DNA of 8,088 nt from Pseudomonadota bacterium. Lineage in GTDB: Bacteria > Pseudomonadota > Gammaproteobacteria > Steroidobacterales > Steroidobacteraceae. Position 1 is the stretch's first letter. Every line of letters starts with the position of its first letter. Below the pieces are notes generated by a model, which had not been told where the DNA came from, ran no database searches, and saw only the letters and a program-made list of their open reading frames with translations. The DNA is taken from NCBI GenBank assembly GCA_021780395.1, contig JAJXYU010000224.1, forward strand, positions 1-8,088. Reading direction: 5' to 3'. This document shows, one piece after another, positions 1-6,024 of this stretch. Made by a program: the position numbers and the translations under genes.

Positions 1-930
1 TACCTCGACCAGGCGCAGTCCGTGGGCCCGGATTCGCCGTTCGCCCGGCGCGTCGACCGACGCCTGGCGCGCCGCGCCGGGCGCCGCGACCTGCCGGTCC
101 GGTCGCTCGGGCTCAACGAGAACCTCGCGCGGGAGATCCTGGAACTGCACACGCTCGGTGCGAACTCGGGGTACACCCAGGCGGACGTGACCGAGTTCGC
201 GCGGGCGTTGACCGGCTGGAGCCTGCCGTTCCCGGCGCAGCTCGCGCGCGGCACGATCGATCGTGCGTTCCTCTATCGGGCGGCCGCGCACGAACCGGGG
301 TGCCGGGTCGTCCTGGGTCGCCGTTACCCTGACACCGGCTTCGACCAGGCCCGCGCGATCCTGCTCGATCTGGCGGCGAGCCGCGCGACCGCGCGGCATC
401 TGGGGTTCGAGCTCGCGCGACACTTCGTTGCCGACGAGCCGCCGCCCGCCCTCGTCGATCACCTCGCGGCGGCCTACCTCGACGGCGGGGGCGAGCTGTC
501 GGTGGTGTATGCGGCGCTGATCGACGCGCCGGCCGCGTGGTCGCCGAGCGCACGCAAGTTTCGATCGCCGCAGGATTTCCTGATCGCGGCACTGCGCGGC
601 GGGTCGATCGTGCCGGGGGCGCGACCGCAGCCGTTCGAGGGGCTCGCGGCGCGATTGGGCGAACCGACCTTCATGCCGCGCGCGCCTGCCGGATTCAGCG
701 ATCTCGCGGCCGACTGGATCGGACCCGATGCGCTGTGGAAGCGGGTGCAGGCCGCAGAGGGTCTCGCGGCGCACGTGCCGCGCGCGGCACTCGATCCGGG
801 TTCGCTCGCGCGGTCCGTGCTGGGTTCGGGATTCGACGCACCGACACGGACCGCGATCGACCGCGCGGAAGCGCCTCGACAGGCGGTCGCGATGCTCTTC
901 GCGAGCCCCGCGTTCCAATGGAGGATCTGA
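1..930 (+). CDS. DUF1800 family protein, C-terminal part (5' end outside window)
   Basis: The frame is open from base 1 and stops at TGA 928-930, giving 309 residues. The GTG at 22 is not taken as the start, because the residues before it (YLDQAQSV) are already family sequence. Family hallmarks are the YLDxAQSxGPxS block at the window edge, the GLNENLAREILELHTLG block about 35 residues in, the following GYTQADVTEFARALTGW block, and the closing SPAFQWRI. DUF1800 proteins are usually about 450-550 residues, so roughly a third is missing upstream. The family is commonly found directly before a DUF1501 gene, as here, and is thought to be exported; its biochemical role is not established and any signal peptide lies outside the window. 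The stop codon overlaps the next ATG by one base, which implies translational coupling. Family call is secure; function is unknown. Confidence 0.93.
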   Translation, partial: YLDQAQSVGPDSPFARRVDRRLARRAGRRDLPVRSLGLNENLAREILELHTLGANSGYTQADVTEFARALTGWSLPFPAQLARGTIDRAFLYRAAAHEPGCRVVLGRRYPDTGFDQARAILLDLAASRATARHLGFELARHFVADEPPPALVDHLAAAYLDGGGELSVVYAALIDAPAAWSPSARKFRSPQDFLIAALRGGSIVPGARPQPFEGLAARLGEPTFMPRAPAGFSDLAADWIGPDALWKRVQAAEGLAAHVPRAALDPGSLARSVLGSGFDAPTRTAIDRAEAPRQAVAMLFASPAFQWRI

Positions 931-2168
931 TGGTCACGCGGCGAGAGCTCCTGACGATGATCGGTTGCGGCCTCGGGGCGGCGACCTGCGCGGGCTGGGC
1001 GCCGGCGAGCGCCGCCGCGGCACCGGCCGGACCGCGGCTGCTCGTGGTGCTGCTGCGCGGCGGTCTCGATGGCCTCCATGCCGTCCCGCCGGTTGGCGAC
1101 CCCGGATATTCCGCGCTGCGTGGTCCGCTCGCGTTGTCGCCGGACGGCGCGACCGAAGCGGGTGGCGCTGCGCTGAGGCTCGACGGGACGTTCGCCCTGC
1201 ATCCGTCGCTCGCGTTCTGCGCGGGGTTGTACGCGCGACACGAATTCCTGCCGATCGTCGCCGCCGCACCGCCCTACTGGGGGCGGTCCCATTTCGAGGC
1301 GCAGGACTGCGTCGAGAACGGCAGCGATTCCCCGTCCGGGGCCGAGACCGGCTGGCTCAACCGGGCGGTCGGTTGCCTGCACGACGGCGGCCTGTCGGCG
1401 ACGACCGTGATGCCGTTGATCCTGCGCGGCCCCGCGAAGATCGACGAGTGGTCGCCGCCGTTGCCGAATCGCGTGAACCCGATCCTGCTGCAGCGGCTCG
1501 AGCCGCTGTACGGCGAGGACTCGGTCCTGGCCGCGCCCTTCGCCGAGGCGATCACCGAACGGGGCGAGGATGCCGGGATCGACGCGCACCTCGCGGGCGC
1601 GCGCATGGTCGCCGGCCGGCGGTTGCCGACGATCGCTGCGGCGGCGGGCGCGTTCCTCGCGCGCCGCGGCGGGCCGCGGATCGCGTTCGTCGAGGACTAT
1701 GGCTGGGATACCCACGCGAACCAGGCGCCGATCCTGGCGCGCAAGCTCGCCGAACTGGATCACGCGGTGCACGCGTTCCATGATGCAGTGTGGCCGGCCT
1801 GGGGGCGCACGGTCGCGGTCGTCGTGACCGAATTCGGCCGGACGGCGCGAGCGAACGGCACCGCGGGCACCGATCATGGGACGGGGGGTGCGATGTTCGT
1901 GTTCGGTGGGGCGGTTGCCGGGGGACGCGTCGGCGGGCAGTGGCCCGGGATGCGCCCGGCGGAGCTCTATCAGAATCGCGACGTGCACGCGACCACCGAT
2001 CAGCGCGCGGTCTTCAAGGGCGTGCTCGGCTCGCACTTCGGCCTGTCGGCGGAGGTGCTCTCGCGGACGATCTTTCCGGGAAGCGGGGCGCTGCGGCCGC
2101 TCGGCGGGCTGTTGCACCAGCGCGTCGCGGCGGCTCGAGGTGAAAAAAATGCGGCGCGAGACGATTGA
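930..2168 (+). CDS. DUF1501 family exported protein with Tat signal
   Basis: A 412-residue protein. The chosen start is ATG 930, which overlaps the upstream TGA and follows GGAGGA at 920-925; an in-frame ATG at 918 would add four residues (MEDL). The N-terminus MVTRRELLTM, then a small hydrophobic stretch and an Ala-rich region (about residues 24-33), looks like a twin-arginine signal peptide, so export of a folded protein to the periplasm is likely. Family blocks seen: LLVVLLRGGLDGLH (37-50), SHFEAQDCVENG (120-131), YGWDTHANQ (257-265), VVVTEFGRTARANG (297-310), and the TDHGTGGAMFVFGG block (314-327). The family belongs to the alkaline phosphatase/sulfatase-like fold group, which suggests, without proving, metal-dependent hydrolase ancestry. 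Length is normal for the family. It sits in tandem with the DUF1800 gene, the usual arrangement for this pair. No substrate can be named. Confidence 0.94.
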   Translation: MVTRRELLTMIGCGLGAATCAGWAPASAAAAPAGPRLLVVLLRGGLDGLHAVPPVGDPGYSALRGPLALSPDGATEAGGAALRLDGTFALHPSLAFCAGLYARHEFLPIVAAAPPYWGRSHFEAQDCVENGSDSPSGAETGWLNRAVGCLHDGGLSATTVMPLILRGPAKIDEWSPPLPNRVNPILLQRLEPLYGEDSVLAAPFAEAITERGEDAGIDAHLAGARMVAGRRLPTIAAAAGAFLARRGGPRIAFVEDYGWDTHANQAPILARKLAELDHAVHAFHDAVWPAWGRTVAVVVTEFGRTARANGTAGTDHGTGGAMFVFGGAVAGGRVGGQWPGMRPAELYQNRDVHATTDQRAVFKGVLGSHFGLSAEVLSRTIFPGSGALRPLGGLLHQRVAAARGEKNAARDD

Positions 2169-2432
2169 GCGCTCGCGCCGTTGGATGTTCGCGCCGACGG
2201 GGGAGTTGGCTGGCTTGCCGGGGCGAATGGATCCTAAACCGTGTTCCCTGGGGGTGCAGGCCTCGGGAACGGGAGGCATGATGCCAAAATCGACCGCGGC
2301 GCTGGCGTACTCTTTCTCACTGTCAATGAAATAATTTTCAACTCGAACCGGCTTCGGGCTCACGCAGTCGAGTCGCCGTTGCGCCGTAGACGCCGCTGAC
2401 CCCGGCGGCGCTCGGGTCGTTCAGGCTCGCGT
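2169..2432. other. Intergenic region between convergent genes
   Basis: These 264 bases separate the DUF1501 stop from the permease stop. I see no convincing gene. The stretch holds an inverted repeat GTTCCC/GGGAAC (2243-2248 and 2265-2270), an AT-rich islet at about 2309-2340 that stands out from the GC-rich surroundings, an inverted repeat ACTCGA/TCGAGT (2341-2346 and 2368-2373), and a tight hairpin at 2391-2410. Short open frames here continue from shadow frames of the neighbouring genes and have no recognisable product. None of the repeats is followed by a clear T-run. Confidence 0.6.
2391..2410. terminator. GC-rich hairpin, possible transcription terminator
   Basis: CGCCGC (2391-2396) pairs with GCGGCG (2405-2410). 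A T-G wobble and a G-C pair extend the stem inward and leave a loop of four bases. It lies 23 bases beyond the permease stop, where a terminator would be expected. There is no T-tract on either strand, so a classical Rho-independent terminator is not demonstrated; it may instead stabilise 3' ends. Confidence 0.3.
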
Positions 2433-3833
2433 TCAGGGCGTCTGCGAGCTCAACCGGTGGGCATCGCCCGCCGGTGCGGTACCGTGCTCGTACGGGCGCG
2501 CGGAGACCATGTAGAGCAGACCGAGCGCGAGCACCCCGATCGTGGTGACGATCATCGCGTCGTTCGCGTACCACGGTTGTCCTGGATTTCGCGGCCACAG
2601 GATGTTCGCGATCGCCGAGACGCCGTACGCGAGCGCGAGCGCGTTCACGATCCAGCCCTTGCGTCCGAGGCGGAACGGTCCGGACGGACGCCAGCCGCGG
2701 CTGCGCGCGAACAGCGCACCGAGCACGATCATCTGGAACGCGACGTAGATGCCGATCGCCGCGAAGCTGATGATCGTCGCGATCGCGTCCTGCAGCCAGA
2801 GCCCGGTGAGTGCGATCAAGGCCGGTATCGCGCCCATCACGAGCAGCGCGTTCGAGGGCACGTGCCTCCCGGGGGAGAGCCGGCCAAGGAAGCCGCTGCC
2901 GGCGATCATCCGGTCGCGCGCGTACGCATAGATCAACCGGCTCGCCGCGGCCTGCAGGCTGAGCAGGCACGACACGAACGAGATCAGCACCACGCCGATC
3001 ACGGCCCGGAACCCGGTATCCCCCATCGCGAGCCGCAGCAAGGTCGCGATGGGATCCGGATCCGCGCCGGAGATCGCCGCCGGCACGTTCGGGATCGCGA
3101 GCACGAACGCGAGGCAGACCCAGCAGGCGGCCGCCCCCCCGATGTAGATCGTCATGCGCATCGCCTTCGGAATCATCCGACTCGCGTCCGGCGTCTCCTC
3201 GGCGACGTCGCCGCAGGCCTCGAAGCCGTAGTAGCAGAACATCGCCGCGAGCGAGGACGCGAGGAACGCCGGCCAATAGGGTCCATGCGGCGCGACGAAG
3301 TGCTTATCAAGCAGGATCGACAGCGGCTGGTGCCGCGCGAACAGCATCAAGTAGCCGCCCACCACGAGGGCGCCGACCAGTTCGCACACGAAGCCGATCA
3401 GTGCCACGCGCGCGAGCAGCCGGGTGCCGCTCAGGTTCAGCGCGGTCGTCGCCGCGAGCAGCACGAGCGCGATCGCGGTCGCGGCGGCCGGTGTGACCGC
3501 GAGACCGAACGCCTGCGCGACGAAGGGCGCCGCGCCGGTCGCGACGCCGGCCATCGTGCAGCACAGCGCCCAGCCGTAGACCCAGCCGGCCATCCAGGCC
3601 CAGCGCTTGCCGACCAGCCGGCGCGCCCAGGGATACAAGCCACCGGAGATCGGGAACTGGGAGACGATCTCGCCGAACACGAGGCTCACGAGCCACTGGC
3701 CGATGCCGACGAGCACGTAGGTCCACCACATCGGCGGCCCACCCGCAGCGAACGCGCTCGCGAAGATCGTGTAGACGCCGACGACCGGCGAGAGGTAAGT
3801 GAAGCCGAGCGAGAAGTTCTCCCACTTCGACAT
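2433..3833 (-). CDS. APC-superfamily amino acid permease
   Basis: A 466-residue integral membrane protein from ATG 3833, with many hydrophobic segments consistent with about 12 membrane spans. Signatures: NFSLGFTYLSPVVGVYTIF in the first span (6-24), GGLYPWARRLVGKRW (64-78), the YYGFEACGDVAEETPDA block (201-217) followed by IPKAM, and SRLIYAYARDRM (298-309). These match the amino acid/choline transporter branch of the APC superfamily, which moves amino acids, GABA, choline or related solutes by coupled transport; the substrate cannot be read from sequence. The ATG at 3833 has no Shine-Dalgarno, and the in-frame sequence before it (DDAQLRALGYESHFDRT) looks like the cytoplasmic N-terminus usual in this branch. 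The protein probably begins earlier, perhaps at CTG 3920 (495 residues). It lies downstream of pip on the same strand. The tail after about residue 450 is short and polar. Confidence 0.93.
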   Translation of the reverse strand: MSKWENFSLGFTYLSPVVGVYTIFASAFAAGGPPMWWTYVLVGIGQWLVSLVFGEIVSQFPISGGLYPWARRLVGKRWAWMAGWVYGWALCCTMAGVATGAAPFVAQAFGLAVTPAAATAIALVLLAATTALNLSGTRLLARVALIGFVCELVGALVVGGYLMLFARHQPLSILLDKHFVAPHGPYWPAFLASSLAAMFCYYGFEACGDVAEETPDASRMIPKAMRMTIYIGGAAACWVCLAFVLAIPNVPAAISGADPDPIATLLRLAMGDTGFRAVIGVVLISFVSCLLSLQAAASRLIYAYARDRMIAGSGFLGRLSPGRHVPSNALLVMGAIPALIALTGLWLQDAIATIISFAAIGIYVAFQMIVLGALFARSRGWRPSGPFRLGRKGWIVNALALAYGVSAIANILWPRNPGQPWYANDAMIVTTIGVLALGLLYMVSARPYEHGTAPAGDAHRLSSQTP

Positions 3834-3917
3834 CGTTCGGTCGAAGTGCGATTCGTAGCCCAGCGCGCGAAGCTGGGCGTCATCCCGGTCGGACTGGCGC
3901 GTCCCTTCCCCGATTTC

Positions 3918-3935
3918 CAGACGATCTCTCCCCTA
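3918..3935 (-). promoter_or_regulatory. Ribosome binding site and candidate CTG start for the permease
   Basis: Reading the minus strand, an in-frame TAG (3935-3933) is followed by the purine-rich GGGGAGAG (3933-3926), then CTG (3920-3918), 87 bases (29 codons) upstream of the first ATG. Spacing from the GGGGAG core to CTG is about 7 bases, ideal for initiation. No ATG, GTG or TTG exists in frame between this TAG and ATG 3833. The encoded stretch resembles the usual N-terminus of the permease family, which supports initiation in this area. CTG as the exact codon is inference. Confidence 0.45.
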
Positions 3936-3957
3936 CCGCAGTGCGGTTCGCGCGAGG

Positions 3958-3963
3958 ATCATA
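3958..3963 (-). promoter_or_regulatory. Candidate -10 element (TATGAT) upstream of the permease
   Basis: TATGAT on the minus strand matches TATAAT at five of six positions and lies about 38 bases before the CTG candidate start. No good -35 hexamer is found at the right spacing (best is roughly TCGCCG). A palindromic GC-rich stretch, CGCTCG/CGAGCG (3971-3990), lies just upstream, after the pip stop. The permease may therefore have its own weak or activator-dependent promoter rather than rely only on readthrough from pip. Confidence 0.3.
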
Positions 3964-4003
3964 CGGGATTCGCTCGTCGAGCGGCGAGCGCGAGCCACGC
4001 GCC

Positions 4004-5176
4004 TCAGCGGCTTCGATAGCGATCCGTCGCCAGCACGAGTTCGTGGGTGATTCCCGGTTCGAACGCGGAGTGCCCGGCATCCGCGACGATCCGCAGGTCC
4101 GCTTCGGGCCATGCGCGGTGCAGATCCCACGCGCTCGTCGCGGGGCAGACGACGTCGTACCGGCCTTGCACGATCGTCGCCGGCACGTGCCGGATCCTCG
4201 CGACATCGTCGAGCAGCTGGGATTCGCTGCGCAGGAAGCCGCGATTGACGAAATAGTGGCACTCGATCCGGGCGATCGCGAGCGCGAACTCGGCCTCCGA
4301 CCAGCGGGCGATGTTGTCGGCGTTGCTGCGCAGGAAACTCGTCGAGGCCTCCCAGACCGACCAGGCGCGCGCCGCGGCGACCGCCGCGCGGTGATCGGTG
4401 CCGGTCAGGCGGCGATGGTAGGCGCCGAGGAAATCGTCGCGTTCGTCTTCCGGTATCGCGTCGCGGTACGCCTCCCAGCGGTCGGGGAAGATCGCCGAGG
4501 CCCCTTGCTGGTACATCCAGCGAATCTCAACCTGGCGCAGCAGGAAGATCCCGCGCAGCACGAGTTCGGTGACCCGCTCCGGGTGCGTCTCGGCGTAGGC
4601 GAGCGCGAGCGTGCTGCCCCAGGAGCCTCCGAACACCAGCCACCGATCGATCCCGAGGTGCTTGCGCAGGCGTTCGATGTCGGCCACCAGATGCCAGGTC
4701 GTGTTCTCGACCAGGTTCGCGCTCGGCCGGCTCCGCCCGCAGCCGCGCTGGTCGAACACCACGATGCGATAGTGGCGCGGGTCGAAGAATTGGCGAGCGC
4801 GGGCATCCGCGCCCGCGCCCGGCCCGCCGTGCAGGAACACGGCGGGCTTGCCGGCCGGGTTGCCGCATTCCTCGAAATGGAGCTCGTGCAGTTCCGAGAC
4901 GCGCAGGTAGCCGCGCCGGTACGGCTCGATCGCGGGATACAGCCCGCGGCGCGCGGCGGTATCGCCGGCCGCTCGTGCCGACGGCGCGGTCGCGGACGGC
5001 TTCGCCGCGGTCTTCGCAGCGGCCTTGGCGGTCGACTTCGCGGTGGGCCTGGGGGCCGGCGCCTTGCTCACCGACGCCGGTTTTGCCGCGGCTCGCGACG
5101 TGGCGCGCCGCGTCCGACGTGCGGAGGGTGCCGGGGGGGTCGATCGCGGGCGGGTCGTCTTTTTCTTTTTCGACAT
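4004..5176 (-). CDS. pip: Proline iminopeptidase (peptidase family S33) with a basic N-terminal tail
   Basis: An alpha/beta-hydrolase of 390 residues that releases N-terminal proline from peptides (prolyl aminopeptidase, EC 3.4.11.5), normally cytoplasmic. Start ATG 5176 is chosen because GAGGAA (5188-5183) lies 6 bases upstream; an alternative ATG at 5194 directly abuts the hinT stop and would add six residues. The catalytic domain begins near LYPAIEPYRRGYLRV (from about residue 79). Key elements: oxyanion-hole HGGPG (116-120), DQRGCGRS (142-149), nucleophile elbow GGSWGS with Ser185, acid Asp341 in QGRYDVVCP, and His369 in AGHSAFEPG. The ECHYFVNRGF block (about 305-314) matches the family's glutamate-bearing substrate-amine site. 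Typical members are about 310-320 residues. The extra 70 or so N-terminal residues are Lys/Ala/Pro/Arg/Thr-rich with AK and AAK runs, start SKKKK, and look disordered. It follows hinT by 18 bases and precedes the permease. Confidence 0.94.
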   Translation of the reverse strand: MSKKKKTTRPRSTPPAPSARRTRRATSRAAAKPASVSKAPAPRPTAKSTAKAAAKTAAKPSATAPSARAAGDTAARRGLYPAIEPYRRGYLRVSELHELHFEECGNPAGKPAVFLHGGPGAGADARARQFFDPRHYRIVVFDQRGCGRSRPSANLVENTTWHLVADIERLRKHLGIDRWLVFGGSWGSTLALAYAETHPERVTELVLRGIFLLRQVEIRWMYQQGASAIFPDRWEAYRDAIPEDERDDFLGAYHRRLTGTDHRAAVAAARAWSVWEASTSFLRSNADNIARWSEAEFALAIARIECHYFVNRGFLRSESQLLDDVARIRHVPATIVQGRYDVVCPATSAWDLHRAWPEADLRIVADAGHSAFEPGITHELVLATDRYRSR

Positions 5177-5194
5177 CGGCTGTTCCTCGAGCAT

Positions 5195-5542
5195 TCAGGT
5201 CTGCGCGATCATCCGTCCGAGCGGTCGGCCACCGATCAGGTGCAGGTGCAGGTGGTACACCTCCTGACCGCCGTGCGCATTGCAATTGAAGATCAGTCGG
5301 TAGCCACTCTGCGCGACGCCGAGCTGGCGGGCGAGGTCGCGGGCGACCAGCACCATGTGCCCCATCAAGGGCTGATCCTCGTCGGTGACATCGTCGACCG
5401 TCGGGATCGGCTTGCGCGGGACGATCAGCACGTGGACCGGCGCGGCCGGTCGGATGTCGTGGAATGCGACGACCTGGTCGTCGCGATGCACGATTGTCGC
5501 AGGCAGCTCTCCGGCGATGATCTTCTCGAATATCGTCGGCAT
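5195..5542 (-). CDS. hinT: HIT family purine nucleoside phosphoramidase (HinT-like)
   Basis: A 115-residue histidine-triad protein. The start is ATG 5542, preceded by GAGGGGG (5556-5550) with 7 bases spacing; an upstream in-frame ATG at 5563 would place this ribosome site inside the gene and is not favoured. The N-terminus TIFEKIIAGELPATIV and the middle APVHVLIVPRKPIPTVDDV follow the E. coli HinT pattern closely. The histidine triad is in VYHLHLHLIGG, with His97, His99 and His101; by family knowledge the central histidine is the nucleophile. The NCNAHGGQEVYH block before it is also HinT-like. The family hydrolyses adenosine or guanosine 5'-phosphoramidates and aminoacyl-adenylates, acting as a cytoplasmic dimer. 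Its TGA (5197-5195) directly abuts an in-frame ATG of pip, so the two genes are almost certainly one transcript. I found no convincing promoter in the 173 bases upstream. Confidence 0.95.
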   Translation of the reverse strand: MPTIFEKIIAGELPATIVHRDDQVVAFHDIRPAAPVHVLIVPRKPIPTVDDVTDEDQPLMGHMVLVARDLARQLGVAQSGYRLIFNCNAHGGQEVYHLHLHLIGGRPLGRMIAQT

Positions 5543-5678
5543 CGGCAGACCCCCTCGTTCCATCGTATGCCCGGCAAAGAGTATCAGGAACCGCGCGAAG
5601 CTCGGTCATGGCAACCCGATGATGCGACGCAATAGCCGGGACGGGGGTGTGCGGCGCAGGGATCCCGTCCGGGGTGAA

Positions 5679-5707
5679 TGGAAATGCGACGTATTCTCAT
5701 TTAGAAT
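5679..5707 (+). promoter_or_regulatory. Candidate sigma-70 promoter of feoA
   Basis: TGGAAA (5679-5684, four of six matches to TTGACA) is separated by 17 bases from TAGAAT (5702-5707, five of six matches to TATAAT). Transcription would start near 5713-5715, one to three bases before the feoA ATG at 5716, implying a leaderless or nearly leaderless message. No Shine-Dalgarno is seen before that ATG, which agrees with this. The Fur-like site fills the spacer. Confidence 0.55.
5683..5701 (+). promoter_or_regulatory. Candidate Fur box
   Basis: The 19-base site AATGCGACGTATTCTCATT has a right half, ATTCTCATT, that is exactly the reverse complement of the common Fur half-site AATGAGAAT. The left half, AATGCGACG, matches six of nine positions. 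It lies between the -35 and -10 of the feoA promoter, where iron-loaded Fur would block RNA polymerase. Location directly before feoAB, a classic Fur target, strengthens the call. It is a sequence match only. Confidence 0.6.
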
Positions 5708-5715
5708 CTCGGCCG

Positions 5716-6024
5716 ATGGACGACGCGGCCGCATCGATCGATTCGCCAGAGCGCGGGGACGCCGCGCTCGCGCTCGCGGATTTGCGGCCGGGGGTGCGCG
5801 CGCGAGTGGTCGCGGTCCGCCCCGAAGGCCCGAGCGTTCCTGCCGAGATCGCGCATCGCCTCCGTGAACTCGGCTTCCTGCCGGGGGAGCGCGTGTGGAT
5901 CGTGGCGCGTGGCCCGATCGCGCGCGAGCCGATCGCGGTGCGCGTGGGGACCGGAACGTTTGCGTTGCGTCGGGTCGAAGCCGCGTGCATCCGGGTGGTC
6001 CCCGACGCGTCGGCGGGTGACTGA
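5716..6024 (+). CDS. feoA: Ferrous iron transport protein A (FeoA)
   Basis: A 102-residue small cytoplasmic protein with an SH3-like FeoA domain that partners FeoB in Fe(II) uptake. The domain begins at about residue 22 (LADLRPGVRARVV), continues through the typical HRLRELGFLPGERVWIV turn, and ends in the FALRRVEAACIRVVP strand region. FeoA proteins are usually about 75-85 residues; the extra 20 at the front (MDDAAASIDSPERGDAALA) are acidic and Ala-rich with no motif I recognise. Start ATG 5716 is the only ATG in frame between the promoter and the domain. It lacks a Shine-Dalgarno but sits at the predicted transcription start. The 3' end overlaps feoB. A Fur-like site upstream suggests repression when iron is sufficient. 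Confidence 0.92.
   Translation: MDDAAASIDSPERGDAALALADLRPGVRARVVAVRPEGPSVPAEIAHRLRELGFLPGERVWIVARGPIAREPIAVRVGTGTFALRRVEAACIRVVPDASAGD

Noticed and set aside
2298..2326. A perfect TTGACA on the minus strand (2326-2321) as a -35 element
   Set aside because: The bases at 16-19 spacing are GC-rich with no -10 resemblance, and no gene begins downstream on that strand.
474..2363. A 629-codon open frame on the minus strand opposite the DUF1800/DUF1501 genes
   Set aside because: It is antisense to two clearly identified genes, its translation is Arg/Pro/Ala-rich without domains, and long antisense frames are expected in GC-rich DNA.
3933..3962. A nine-codon upstream ORF (MILARTALR, then TAG) before the permease, as a leader peptide
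   Set aside because: Its ATG lies inside the candidate -10 element, so a transcript from that promoter would not include it; there is no attenuator structure or ribosome site to support it.
2457..5635. Long plus-strand open frames (2457-4019 and 3941-5635) opposite the permease, pip and hinT
   Set aside because: The translations are low-complexity, rich in Arg, Asp and Glu, with no family signature, while the minus strand encodes recognisable proteins over the same bases.
5647..5715. An earlier ATG (5647) as the feoA start
   Set aside because: It would place the Fur-like site and promoter inside the coding region, and the added residues do not resemble FeoA.
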